A stretch of 64,000 bases of DNA, from positions 7,301,001 through 7,365,000 of the forward strand of contig JALJCS010000022.1 of assembly GCA_023055355.1 (NCBI GenBank), given 5' to 3'. A model generated the notes under the pieces. That model was given only the letters and a program-made list of their open reading frames with translations, was not told the DNA's origin and made no database searches. Both the position numbers and the translations under genes were made by a program. Numbering within the stretch: position 1 is the stretch's first letter; each line of letters starts with the position of its first letter. This document shows, one piece after another, positions 36,870 to 48,460 of the stretch. Origin of the DNA: Agelaius tricolor (taxonomy: Eukaryota; Chordata; Aves; Passeriformes; Icteridae).

Positions 36870-37790
36870 CTAATGCTAGTTATTCTTTAATACTAATCTG
36901 GAAGAAAATGCAAAATCTCTGCTAGTAAATACTGCAGGTGACATAAAAATTAGTGGAGTGGTAAATAATGACAGAAGAGATCATTTCAGTGTTCTGGATT
37001 TGCATCATTTCATAAGGTGAGCTCATCTGAACAATATGCATTTTAATACAGACAAATACAAAGTCATATGCCTGGGAACAAAAAATTCCAGTCACATGTA
37101 CACAGAAGAGCAGAAAAGTACCCTTGAAATACAGTGATAGTGATGAAGATTTAGAGTTTGTGATAGGTGGTGTCTGAATGTGAGTTCCCTGTGCAATATA
37201 ATGGCTGAGAGAAAAACATTAGCTCTGAATGGGTAAGCAGTGAATGTCAAGCAGGAGGGAGATGAGTTCATGGCATGACTGAGATAATTGCTAGCATTCT
37301 CTGTCCAGATCTTGTTGTCTCACATGAAGAAAAAACCTGAAGGAAAAAAAACCAACAAAGATAAAAGGTTCAGAGAGGAACGAAGGAATGATTCTAAGCC
37401 TGTGGAAAAGAAATTCCAATAACCTGTGATTTAAGAAAATTAATCTATCCAATTTATCTAAGAGTGGGTTAATAGGTGAATTGATACCAGTCTTCAATAT
37501 CTACATAAAATACCTGTTTCACAATTCTGAATATGTCTGAACACATCACTAAAAGGATTAACAGGATCTTGTGGATGGAAGCTGGAGCTAAACAAATACA
37601 GACTTTAAAGAACCTCAGTGTTTTAAAAGGCAGGGTAATTGATTACCAGAACAATTTATCTAGTATCAGAATGTATTTTCCCCCTCTGAATATCTTTTTG
37701 AAAAATGTACTATTGTTTAAACAGAAGTTAATTTAAAATAGATTATCGTAATGATCCCTTTGGTTTTACAATCCATTAAAGAGACATTAC
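36870..37790 (+). mobile_element. Ancient CR1-group LINE relic, ORF2 end and 3' UTR
   Basis: About 0.9 kb that follows the old amniote CR1 consensus almost block by block although no open frame survives. Translated pieces include AGDIKISGVVN (36934-36966), the decayed equivalent of the FADDTKLGG active-site region, and MHFNTDKYKVICLG (37037-37078), the equivalent of the FNxDKCKVLHLG motif. Further blocks match the LINE end: ggttcagagaggaacgaagg near 37367, aagaaaattaatctatccaa near 37434, ggtgaattgataccagtctt near 37475, tggatggaagctggagctaa near 37571, the caatttatct block near 37652, and a tail-proximal gatccctttggtttta near 37755. Small gaps and stops are scattered through it. It is much older than the copies at 16132 and 21765. 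Confidence 0.85.
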
Positions 37791-39440
37791 AAATCTCCAA
37801 ATATGACCCAGAATGCAGATTTTTGTTTGAAGAAGAAAATGTTTACAAAATGAAAGACCTATAGGAATATGTGCTTCATTCAATTTTAAATCTCCAAGAG
37901 AAGTGTTTAAAAGAACCAAGAAACCTCTAGTGAGAGCTGCAACACAAATAATAAGTATCAGAATTTAAAAGGGAAAACAGAGGAGAAGTGACATGAGTTT
38001 CTGCTAACTGTCTAAGCTGTCCCAAAATGCTGAAGAAAACAAACAGGGAAGACATGGCACTAAAAACTGAATGCAGTAATAGCATAATTATTGGCATATT
38101 GCTTATAATAAGTCTTGTTTATGGTCCTTTTTAACTTGCCACTAACTTTCTCTTTTCACTGAAATGTAGCCTAGATTGTGAAATAAAACCGTAGCCATTA
38201 GATAAAAGAGTGTTGCTGAGGCTTTTTTGAAATATTGGAATAACTGCTCTATATTTCTGTGGCCTGTCATGGGAAAGAAATGAAGAAAAATATTAGTGAG
38301 CCATTAGAATATGTTTGACACTCCAGTACTGCTCTGCACTAAGTCATGCGAGAGAACAGCTCCCGTCGCTGAAGACACACAAGGTAAAAGATATTAGTAT
38401 GGAAATGACACCAGGAAGGGTCAAAGGATGGAGGAGTAATGAGAACAGACATGTCAGAAGGATGAATAGGTGTGGCCATTAATTTTAGTTGAAGAGCAAA
38501 ATGTAGATTTTGGCAAGATTTAGAGGACAAGCCGAGGCTGAATATGATGCAATAGCTATAGGAGAGACAAGAGCAGGACACATTGGGATAAGGCAAGAGA
38601 GAAGAGAAACACTCTTCCTGCATACAGCATTTATTCTTTTTTACAGGGTAACACCTCATTCTGCTTCAGGGTGAGCTCAGGGACAGGAAAGGAAAGAGAG
38701 CTGCCAAAAGGCAGAATGCTTTTGCCTGCCAGGTATAGCTTTTCAGAAACTGCTCACCTCAGTTGATTCAGGGTAGTGTTGGTTTCAGAGCAAACGATGC
38801 TGAATGCAGTGACTGAACTACTTGTGAAAGAAAGTACTTAAGTACAGAAACTCATGAAAGATAAATTTCCTGAACTCAAGAACAAAAGCAGCAATGAGAG
38901 GGTGTTCATCATTTCACAGCTCTCCTTTGCTTTAGAGCCACGATTAGCACTGCTCAGTAACGAGAGTGTACATAAATCAGGGGCAAGGATCTCAGCAGGG
39001 TGCCTTCACAGCAGCCCTGGAACCCTGGTGAGCGCATGCCTTGGGTTTATGGCATTCTGATGTGTGATACCCACTCAATCACTTTTCTGGCTGAATACCT
39101 ACAGGAATGGAGTAATCCTAGAAATGCAGTGAATGAGAGAGGATGTGTTTATATATTTTAATAGCAAGGTCGTGAGCACTGATGTAATAGCAGTAACTAT
39201 CCAGGCATCTTTGACATTCTGATCAAAGACACCCAAAAGCAAAGAGTTCAGTTGCTTAGTTTAAGCTTCCACATTTCAATTAACGTTCAAAGAAATCTTT
39301 CCTTCTAGGCTGAACTGAAATGAGTTATTGATGTAATTATACCACTCAGGAGAAAAAAACTTTAAATACTAGTTTTACAAACTGATACTAGGAAACTTTT
39401 CAATATCCCATTAAATGCTTTTTCTTGTTCTGTTTGCCAG
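37791..39440. other. Non-coding AT-rich stretch
   Basis: No gene. A 106-codon minus-strand frame (38339-38659) and a 68-codon plus-strand frame (38854-39060) lack any recognisable motif or splice context. Confidence 0.55.
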
Positions 39441-39590
39441 GGCCTCAGTTCAGCAAAAACATTAAAGTGTTTGAGGTAAGTTAGTCTATTCAATGAAACA
39501 CACAGTTTCATACTTACCCATATGTCCCATTGACATTAAGCACATACTTAAAGTTAAGCACACAATTAAAGGCTTAGCTGAACTGGAGAC
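39441..39590. mobile_element. Degenerate palindromic MITE-like repeat
   Basis: The left arm starts ggcctcagttcagcaaaaac and the right arm ends ggcttagctgaactggag; reverse-complemented, the ends pair through cagttcagc(a/t)aa. Inner parts carry ttaagcacatacttaaagtt and tcccattgacattaagcac. These phrases are those of an old palindromic repeat I know as common in turtle and crocodile genomes (cagcaaagcacttaag arms around a cccattgacttcaatggg centre). It looks like a non-autonomous DNA transposon fossil. The family name is not certain. The acceptor-like ccag at 39437-39440 and donor-like gtaagt at 39476 would mimic a 35-base microexon, but the repeat explains them. Confidence 0.55.
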
Positions 39591-42186
39591 TAAGCTCTTT
39601 ATAAAAGAAGTTAGTTACAAAGAGAAAATGAGAGAGGGTTCATTTCTACTTAGTTGCGCTTTACAGCTAGATCTGTGTTTAAAGAGAATAGTGTCTAGAA
39701 AGAAAAATTTAATCCTAATTCCTCTCTCAGGAGGCTCTAGACAGAGCCAGCTGCAAAGGAAGACTGATTGGAAAATCAGGATTTTAGGACTAGCACGTCA
39801 AGGACGGTCTATTCCAGTCACCCAGGTACCATAGACAGCGACGTTGCCCAACCCTTGTTAACTCTTCTTGGGCTACAATGGCCACATGGAAACAGATCTG
39901 AGGAACCACTCACTGCCTACCTGGGCCAAAACAAAGTCCTTCAGGGCATTTTATAGAAGCTTTTATTTCTGGAAAAAATATCACAGTATTGTGAAATCAG
40001 GAAGGTGAAATCTGTAATATGCATACATTTAGATTGTGTAAAGTTTAATCTTGTACTGCTCTCTCACTTCTCAGGGTTCTTACTCAGATTTAGAAGTGCT
40101 ACAGACCCATCACCGTGCTATGACAGCAAAGTTGATTACTTAGAGCATTAAACTCTGGTTGCCATTCTTGAAGTGTTTGAAAGAGATGATCATTTACCTT
40201 TTTTGAACTGTCAGGCACTTTTCTCCTAAATTCTCTAAATCACAGATTGATATCTAAGTGCATGCCTGTGTTATCTTTAGACCTCACACCATTCTCATAA
40301 CCATTTATGATTACTGTTATTAATTTTTGTCACATATCACAGTTTCAGTTTCATATCACCTACATGTCCTTTTTTTTGCAATAAATGGCATTACTTACAT
40401 ATGCTTATCTCATTCAATAAACAAAAGATTCCAAGAGAATCTTTATGCTACAGTTGGATTCAGATAAATAGTCTTTTCAGCACTGCTGTGAGTACAAGTG
40501 ACATTTTTGAACCAAAACTTAATAGAGAGTGACTGGAATAGCTGACTCCTGATTTTTTGTGGAGATAAGATGAAACTTCAGTCTTCAGACAGTCCTATCA
40601 TTGATTTTAGTCTTTTATCTCCCATGAAAACATCCCCCTCAAAAATCATTTAGCTGTGGATTTAGCAAAAACAGAAAGCAGATTTTGTCTGTTTTCAAGC
40701 TACCCCAGTAATACAGTTATCTGACTTTATAATGGCATACAGATGCTGGTTGGAGAATAAACCTACTTCTAAGCTCACTTAACCCATTTCTTACCCTTGC
40801 AGGAAGAAATATATTTAGAATGTGTCCTTGGCAAGTCACATAGAAAGAACTCAGTGCTGGGGACAAAACAGATGACCAAAAAAATTGCAAATGGAATAAT
40901 AATTGGAATGAGGTGCCTGCCAGCCCATGGTTCAATATTCTGGATTCCCAGCAGCTTCCTGGGTGTTTTTGTATCCTTGCTGCTGGCCACATAGCACATT
41001 CTTCCCTTCCTCCTGCTCCCATCCTCCTCAGCTACCACGTTCACTTGAGCAGATCTGGTATTGCTGCACTGAAGCATTTTGATCCCTGTTTTCCACGGGA
41101 CTCATCACCTCCTGGAACAGGCCAGTGTGTTTGGTCTGTGGGTGATCCCACACCTGATGTGTGGAACCACCTACAGGTTTGTGCTTTGACTGTGCAGCCC
41201 TTACCAGTCAGCCTTGTCCATGTATGATGCTTGATGCCAGACATGAAATCCATGGCGTGTGGAATATGCGGGTTTCCCATGCAATTATCTGGGCCACATC
41301 ATCTTCTCCAGGCCAGAGTACTTTCCAGAAAAGCTTGAGAGTACTGTTGGAAAAGAGTGTGGAAGTCAGAGATCTGAGCAGCACAAGTGGGAGCACTACA
41401 GCAGGATGATATGGACAGTGCCAGGCAGCCTCTGCTTGCTGCTTGAGCTTGTAGGTCTGCTCCTGAATGGCTCCACCTGCAGCAGTGGAGCTTCAACATG
41501 CAGACTTTGCAGGTGCCTTGTGTCAGGAATGTAAGGAGAACCAAGCCATGGAATGAATTTATGGATGCTTGGCGTGATAATGGGAACAGGATAGAACATC
41601 TCTCTTGTAACACAGAAGAGGAGGAGGGAGGAAACCAGATGTGCTCATGAGTGCATAGTGAAGCCTGGAGTAAGTGAACTGGATGAAACAGGGAACATAT
41701 TTGCATTGTTTAGCTGTGTGTGGTTGTCTAGAAATTGGTTAACTGGGATATCTTTCCTTGAGAGCAAGTGAAAAGAAAGGCAGCAGCTACAGAGAGAATG
41801 TGTGCAGAGACTTGAAGAGGAGGATGAGGTGGGTTGAGGTTAGGTTTGCTAGTGCTCTGTGGAGTGAGGTGAGAAACTACTGCTCTTTGTTTAAATGTCT
41901 GATCCCGTTGTGGAAATTCTTACTGCCATTAAAAATGCAGTAGGGACTGGATTTAATTTCCCAGTTCCTGAAGAGGAGAACATCACGACTCCATTGGAAA
42001 CAATGGTAACAAGGGTGACAGCTCAGGGTACTGCTTCTCTCTGGTAAGGTCTTGGTCCTCAAAGCTGCTGAGCGCTGTGGCAATTTATACAGGAGGATCC
42101 ATATGGAAACAGACTGGAAGAGGTCAGATATTCCATGGTGACCTTTGCTGTCACCACAAATTAGGTGGTGCCTTTGAGTATCACTC
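39591..42186. other. Non-coding stretch across a composition change
   Basis: No gene. At about 40.8 kb the sequence turns from AT-rich to visibly richer in G and C. Overlapping frames of 60-135 codons on both strands at 40717-41706 are the product of fewer stop codons in this richer DNA; they overlap each other in conflicting phases and none is recognisable. Confidence 0.5.
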
Positions 42187-42266
42187 AGCACGTCCCATTA
42201 TCCATTAGCTCCTTCTTTATCAGGGCCATTTTCTATTATCTTAGACACTGTATTGAGCACGTCCCA
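42187..42266. repeat. 62 bp duplicate (copy 1) with 11 bp flanking direct repeats
   Basis: The 62 bases at 42198-42259 match 44517-44578 with one difference (cttagacac versus cttggacac). Copy 1 sits between two exact copies of agcacgtccca, at 42187-42197 and 42256-42266, so the inserted part is 58 bases and the 11-mer looks like a target-site duplication. The insert contains ccattagctccttctttatc and ends acactgtattg. It is far too short for a known autonomous element and has no A tail. See copy 2 for the likely source. Confidence 0.85.
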
Positions 42267-44516
42267 CTGTGTACAACTCACTGTTTTCCCAGAGCTGCAC
42301 TAGTGCCAGCTGATAAACTTGGCATATTTGCCTGTTTGTTAAGGGTAAAATGTTGAAGAAGCCAGCTTTTGCTTTCATTTTGATAGAAGTTTGATTGTAC
42401 ACCCTGTGCTAATTGTAGCACTGTTCTTTTGCTGTCTCCACGCTCACATCTCTTGCAAACCTCTGCTTGCTGCAGATCTCATCACATTGCCCAGCAGCTG
42501 GTGCTGGGAACAAAGAGGCTCTTTGAGCACTGCTTGGTGCTCAGCTCTGCTCTGGGAGCTGAGGCTCAGAGAACCACAGGATAATTCAGTGTTTGTTGAT
42601 CCCCCACACGCAAGGGCTTGATGCTCTGTCCTGAGCACGAAACCCAGCTTTCAGAGCTGCAGCCCAGATACCCCACACAAAGCACCAGGACAGCTGCTGG
42701 TTGTAGCTTTGAACTGCTACAGCACCATGGCTTCGTGGTACTGCTTTAAATAACCTGTGAATGATCCTCATGCCATAAATCCATACTCCTTGTCTATTCC
42801 CTGTGCCTGCAGAGAGTGAGGACCAGGACCAGAGAGAGCACAGCTCCTCCTTCTCACTTTGCTCAGCGCAGGTTACTTCTGCCTTCCCCGTGCCATTTTG
42901 TTCCATTTTGGGCTTTTTTCTCCTCCTCTAACCCCCAATAAAAGATGTTACTGAAGAGCTCTAGATTCTGGAGGCAAGGCATCCTGCTCAGGGTTTTGCT
43001 GCAGCCCATGTTTGCAGAAAAGCCTGTGTGCAGCCCAAGCTGTGTATGGTACATGACAGATTCAGAGCTGCACAGTGCTGAGATCATCCTGGAGATGCCA
43101 AAGCAACAGGCAGGCAGGGATGATCTCTGACAGCCAATTCATAACACCTAAAGTGGTAGAGGGAGACTGTAGGTAAAAGAAAATCATATGTAAAATTTCA
43201 TATATTTGGTTGTTTGGGGTTTTTTTAAAAGATAGATATGCAGTTTCCATGGACACCCAGTTTTATCTTAATGTATGTTTCCTTTTATTAAATATGCATA
43301 ACCAGGCTTGCTCAGGATGTGAAGTCTGGTGTTTGATTTTCTTTATATTTTCTCTAGGGAATTCCTAATAGGCAAGCAGATTTCTGGAGACATTTAGGAC
43401 AGTTTTACCTTCCTGCTATCAGATGTTTCAAGCCTTAGGAAGCCAGACAGATACAGGAAAAGGACAAAGAACACAAAGAAGGTAAACTGCTGTATGCAAT
43501 GTGAACAGCTCATCTTCCCCTAACACAGCCCATTTTTCTACTGGATCCATCTTTTCTTTCAACAGACTTTCCCACCATTTAGTCCTCTTCTTGTTTTGCC
43601 TTTTATCTTAGCCTTGGTAAGTTATTGCTGATGAAATCTGATTGGCATGGAAGGTGTTGGCCATGTGAGTTGAAGACTTGAGGCTCAGTCATGGAGAACA
43701 GGTATGCTAAGCAGAAAAGCCCCAGTGTTTAAGAGGTGAGGAATTGGGAGCTTATTTTGGTTGTGTTATTTTGGATATACCTTGCTTTGGAAGAAGAACC
43801 TCTCAACAGGGATCTGCTTTTTTGGATGGCCTGGGAGGCATGCTAGTGTCTGACTGAATGTCCTGCTTTAGGAGGCCTAAGGAGTGAGTTACTCTGACCT
43901 TAAACAAGGAGAAAAGTAGTTGAATAGAGCCTATCTTTGAGTTTTCTCTTAAATTTTAGGGCAGAACTTTTTCTTTTGCCTTGCTGATGGAATGAGAGTG
44001 TAAAAGAATTATAGATGGCCCTTGGCTGAAGTTTTCCTTCTGTTTCCCAGTTAGGACACAAGCTCAGGGTTCATGGGTGTGTTACCTTTTTTAAGAAGCA
44101 AAAGGAAAAGCAAAAAAAAAAAAAAAGGCAGAAGATAACTTATTTAAATTAGTTTCTTCTTTGATTTTCGGGAGCAAGAACTGGTACCAAATTCAGCAAG
44201 TGTATTAAAAACAATTGGTGCCACATTGTTCTGTGTCCAGGTCTCTATCTGGTCACCTGGTTCAGATTCATACCACTTTTTACATTATTGCAGCCTTCTG
44301 GAATCAGGGAACACACATTTCTCTGTCAGGTTTAATGGTGACATTGTCACTGTCTCACTGATGTGCCATTTAGAAGAGAGGTGAAAAATTCAGAATTATT
44401 CTATCAACATCACTTTTTCCACTAGAAAGGAAGAGTATAGGGCAGGTTCCCCACAAATGTCATCACTTATATCTGCTTAGAGTGCAGTCTTCCACCTGAG
44501 AGGTCTCATGGTGTTT
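42267..44516. other. Non-coding stretch
   Basis: No gene seen. Small frames on both strands at 42391-43256 conflict with each other. A15 lies at 44112-44126 with no gene-like sequence beside it. AATAAA at about 42936 has no exon candidate upstream. Confidence 0.55.
44112..44126. repeat. A15 homopolymer
   Basis: Run of 15 A in an A-rich neighbourhood; slippage tract. It carries no sign of being a retrocopy tail. Confidence 0.8.
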
Positions 44517-44578
44517 TTATCCATTAGCTCCTTCTTTATCAGGGCCATTTTCTATTATCTTGGACACTGTATTGAGCA
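44517..44578. repeat. 62 bp duplicate (copy 2), likely source copy
   Basis: Matches 42198-42259 at 61 of 62 bases but lacks flanking direct repeats, which is what a donor locus would show. The four bases agca at its end are shared with the start of the 11-mer beside copy 1, so the exact boundary is ambiguous by four bases. The short frames over both copies (SISSFFIRAIFYYL) are shared only because the DNA is shared. Confidence 0.8.
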
Positions 44579-47036
44579 GCAAACTATGAAAGCTAAGAGG
44601 CAGAGCAAAGGACAGGTGGCACAGAGGCTGCTGCAAGAGATGACTCATTTGGCATTTGATTCTGATCAGATTACTACATTTAATTTGGGCATTGGAATCT
44701 GACGTTTTCTGTCACTTCTCGTGGCAGACAGGAGGAGAGGTGGAGGGGGAGAAACTTTTGTTCAAAGCTCTGAGGTGCAGCAGGGCACGAAAGATTTGTT
44801 GCCATTCTTTTGTATTGTTATACACTGGAAAATATCAATTAATTGCTTTCTAGGACAGTCAAGGGTTTCTTGGCTGTGAGGAGGAGGCAGGTTACACTGA
44901 GCTTACACTGGTGCAGGTTCTTCCTGGCAGCAGAGATCAGGCCTGAAAACACATCCACAGATTGCAGAGCTGTCTCCATGGACAGTGGCTGAGTTATATG
45001 AGGCCCTGGTGAGCCTCAGCTCTTTCTCTCTCTCATACAGCAAGCCTGGTGAAACTCTGATCTGACCTGGTGTGCAGCCACATGCCCCAAAGTCCTGTTA
45101 TTAATCAGTTTCTTCACAGCCTGAATGTGAGTCAGGCAGTTCTTCAACAAGGCAGAAATGGATTCTGTGTGGTGAAACCTTGGATTCCTTATCCCAGTGC
45201 TACTGATGAAAGTGTAAAAAGAACTTGGCTATGTTTTATGCCTTTATCTCTGTCTAGATAAATACACACACCTGTTGCTCACCTGCCTCAGGGAGCTCAC
45301 TTGGTGCGTCCTCCCCTTACCTCCTCTCTCCTGCTGTCCTGTCAGAGGCAGGGAATCACAATCAGCAATTAACATTGTTGCACTCAAGTGCCTTTAGAAG
45401 GGATTTTTTCGCTGAAGCCTCTCCAGTGATAATGGTTTCCAGCAGGGCTGGTGATAACCTGCACTACTCACTGCAGCACCTGCGGCTTGCAGAGGGTGTG
45501 GGCACATTTTGGAGCTGCTTTTCACACCAATCTCTGTGGCATGGCAGGGTGGGAGCGAGCTGCCTCGTTTAGGGCTCACAGACCTGGTGTTCCCATGGCA
45601 GAGAGGGATCTGCAGCCAAGCCCTGCCATAAGAAGGGGCTCTGTGTGTGGTTAGTCAGCCCTAATGCTGAGCTCTGCAGATTAATGTGTTCCTCTTCTCC
45701 CATCACATCCCTTCTCCACGAGGCAGCCTATCTCTTGCATCAGCAATGACCAGCTGCAGAGCCTCAGGGTTTGCTCTAGCTACTTTTAACTGGTATAGAA
45801 CTTCTTATTTTTCCCATGCTCTGCCCTTTCCTTGATTGGTAAATTCCCCAATGTCTTTAATCAAGCTGCATTGAGCCTAGCAGCTCTGGCAAGTTTTCTT
45901 TTGTTTTAATAAAAGGTGAGTTTGTTCCCCAGGCAGGTTCTGCCAGCTCAATTTCAGCTCTTGCACATTGGTCTTAAAACAAAAGGGGCCTCCCATCTCA
46001 AAAGCACAGGCAATACAATATCCCAGGTGAACCACTGTAACCTGCTTGTTCCCCTTCAGAGGAAAAGGGGACTTTTCCCTCCCATTTCACTGAGCTCAGT
46101 GTTTTGCTGAGTGCATTCTTCATGCACAGCTCCAGGCTAATGGACTCAAAGGGTTTTGTTGTGTGGCTGCTGCTCAGCCCAGCCTTAGATCTCAGATGAC
46201 CACTCAGGCTCTCCAGTATTGTCCTCACCTAATATTACCTAAACCTGCAGAGCCAAAGTTAGGCATTCTTGAGCTCTCCCTGCCTGTCTCAGTTCTCAGC
46301 CTCTCCCTTTCTTAGGCATTTAATAAAAGCTGGGAGAAATGTTTCAAGTAAACAGACTTTGGAAAAATTCACTGGAAAGGGAGACCAAACCTTGATATGA
46401 GTTTGGTCAGCACAGGTGAGTGGATTTTGTTGGCAGATTTTTTTATTAGTGGTATTTCAACCTCTTCTGGAGCTGTTACATTTGCAACAGCTGGTTATGG
46501 AACTGGAGAAGAGGTGAGAGGAATCCCAGATGACTCACAGAGACTGGGAAGCCATAACCCTGCAGCTTGTCCTGACATTCCCTCTAGAATATAATGCTCC
46601 TTCTGACAAGATTGTTTTAAAAACCTTTTTCAGATTTTATATGGCTTGGGTTTTTTAAGATTCCAGTTAACAGTAAGATGAGAAAATTCAAAGGTAAGGC
46701 TAATTATCGGGAATGGTTCCAAAATTTAGACACTGGAAGTGTGAAAACTGCTATTAAAAGCATCTCTGTAATTCATCCAGCCCTGTATAAAATGAAGCAA
46801 TATGTCAAGATGAGTGCAATGTAGGGCTGTGTCAGGCAGAAGAAATCAAAATTGAAATATTGAACCAAACGATGTGAAAAATCGTCAACATTTACAGAAT
46901 GCAGTAATTTATTTAGTTCCATGCTTTCTGCATAGAGGAAGTGGACCTCAGTAAAAATTAATTAAGTGGTCTGCATGAAATTGTTGGGTCAAAGGTAACA
47001 GAACCATCTACAGCACTTCTGAGAGTCCTGGCTCCA
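44579..47036. other. Non-coding GC-richer stretch
   Basis: No gene. Frames of 60-76 codons occur in all phases. A donor-like cacag|gtgagt at 46415 pairs with an acceptor at 46315, but every frame between them contains a stop. Confidence 0.5.
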
Positions 47037-47056
47037 TTTTTTTTTTTTTTCCAGAT

Positions 47057-47122
47057 GGAACCATCAGGAAATTTGACCTGAATTCAGGAACAGCTTCTGG
47101 ACAAGAGAAAATGCATTTCTTG
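47057..47122 (+). CDS. Candidate internal exon, propeller-like reading
   Basis: A run of about 16 T followed by ccag gives a strong acceptor, and TTG|gtgagt gives a near-consensus donor about 66 bases later. One of three frames is open throughout and begins GTIRKFDLNSG after a split codon; if the previous exon ended in G the start would read DGTIRKFDL. That wording is like the strand ends of WD or YWTD beta-propeller blades (DGTIRxxDL). No neighbouring exon was found, so the protein cannot be named. The short length makes chance a real alternative. Confidence 0.25.
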
Positions 47123-47193
47123 GTGAGTTTATTGTTGACTGAAAAAAAAAAATATGTTTACCCTGTACCACAGCAATATAAATAGCTTTTATC

Positions 47194-47299
47194 TCCATTA
47201 CAAACAGACTGATTTTATCTATCAGTGATGTACTTTAAATCTCATATTTCCATTACAAACAGGTTTGTTTTACCAGTGACTTACTTTAAATCTTGTAGT
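47194..47299. repeat. Diverged tandem duplication of about 55 bp
   Basis: Unit A (47194-47248) and unit B (47249-47299) both start tccattacaaacag and both contain actttaaatct, with a small deletion and several substitutions in B. The divergence marks it as much older than the perfect duplication at 8190. Confidence 0.8.
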
Positions 47300-48296
47300 A
47301 GAGTTCTGCCAACCTTAATTTTCTTTATGGGCAGATGCAGAACAAAGAAAAATAGGTGCTATACACTCCACATTCACTTTCAGTGAAGCAGTGGGCTCAG
47401 CAAGATTTCCTTCCCTGCTGGACTCTGCACAGAACAGAATGAGAGGGAGATGTTGGGGTGATTCCTGAAGCTTTCTGGTCGTGGAGGAGGGAGAGCTGGG
47501 ATCAGCATGCTGGGTTGGGAAGCTGTGCAAACAGTGAGTGAGGCAGAGAGGAGCTCAAACCTCAGCCTCTGTGCAGGGCTCCAGCAGCTCTGCTGCTGCC
47601 TCTGCACGGGCCCCCAGTTACACAAATGTCATCAGCTTCAGGACTCTGCACAAATGAACCTCCCAGGCCCAGATCAGGAAATTATTGCCCTTGCTTTCTG
47701 AGCAGAACAAAGCTTAGTGCAGTGATGAAGATACACACTTAGCATTGAAGACGTGAATGTATGAAGTCAATTATAAAAGGGAAGCTCCGTGGTGCGCAAA
47801 TAATTGGTACAAGTACAGTGGTTTTCTGTGTGGAATGTATCCTTGGTATATTGCTGCAGCCTTCCAACACAACCAGAGCAAAGGCACTTATTGGAGAGAA
47901 TAAACACACCTTAAAAAGTAAGGGGGAATGGACAAAGTTAGGGGTTAGCAGTGGGATAGATATTAATTAATATTTTGAAAGCCCCAACTATCAATTTCCT
48001 TGCTTTGAGATATTTGAAGTTCTTTTAAGTACAGCCAGAACTCAGAACCCTCTGAGTCATTAATGGCTGTGGTGATCATTAGAGCTGGGCACCCAGTGAG
48101 TGTTAGAAACAAATAAAGATATCTTATGTTCAGAACTATTTACAATATGAATTGAAACAGATGAAAATGAGTGCAAATGATGACCAAATAAAACATAAGA
48201 GAGAGGTTTTTAAGCCAGGGTTTTGGTGGTACTCCAGTGCTTCAGTGAGGCTGCTGAAAGTGTGCAGGTTGCTGTGGTATTGCTGCATCACATCTT
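47300..48296. other. Non-coding stretch
   Basis: No gene; overlapping 64-81 codon frames on both strands at 47315-47701 conflict. No repeat recognised. Confidence 0.55.
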
Positions 48297-48415
48297 CAGT
48301 GGCTGGCAAGTGGCCCCAGCAGAAAAGGCCTTGGGGGTGCTGGTCACCAGCAGCTGAACATGAGCCCAGGTGTGTGCTCAGGTGGCCAAGGAGGCAATGG
48401 AGTAGAAGAATTACC
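48297..48415 (+). mobile_element. CR1 LINE internal fragment
   Basis: The phrases gcagaaaaggccttgggggt, tgctggtcaccagcagctga and 'aacatgagcccagg', followed by gtgctcaggtggccaaggag and caatgg, match the avian CR1 ORF2 block that encodes the conserved LxxSRLNMSQQCAQVAKKAN-like stretch, with a few substitutions and a short loss. Both ends are cut off, so it is a small internal piece without the CR1 3' tail. Confidence 0.85.
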
Positions 48416-48443
48416 AGTCCATTATCAGACCGGGTTTTCATCT

Positions 48444-48460
48444 CTCCCTCCCTCCCTCCT
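48444..48460. repeat. (CTCC)n simple repeat
   Basis: About four CTCC units directly after the CR1 fragment region; all-pyrimidine on the plus strand. Confidence 0.8.

Noticed and set aside
39441..39475. 35-base microexon with good splice signals
   Set aside because: The bases are the left arm of the palindromic repeat at 39441-39590, which explains them better.
41299..41706. 135-codon minus-strand frame and its neighbours
   Set aside because: Overlapping frames on both strands conflict; none matches a family I know.
46316..46414. Internal exon between a ctttcttag acceptor and a gtgagt donor
   Set aside because: All three frames contain stop codons.
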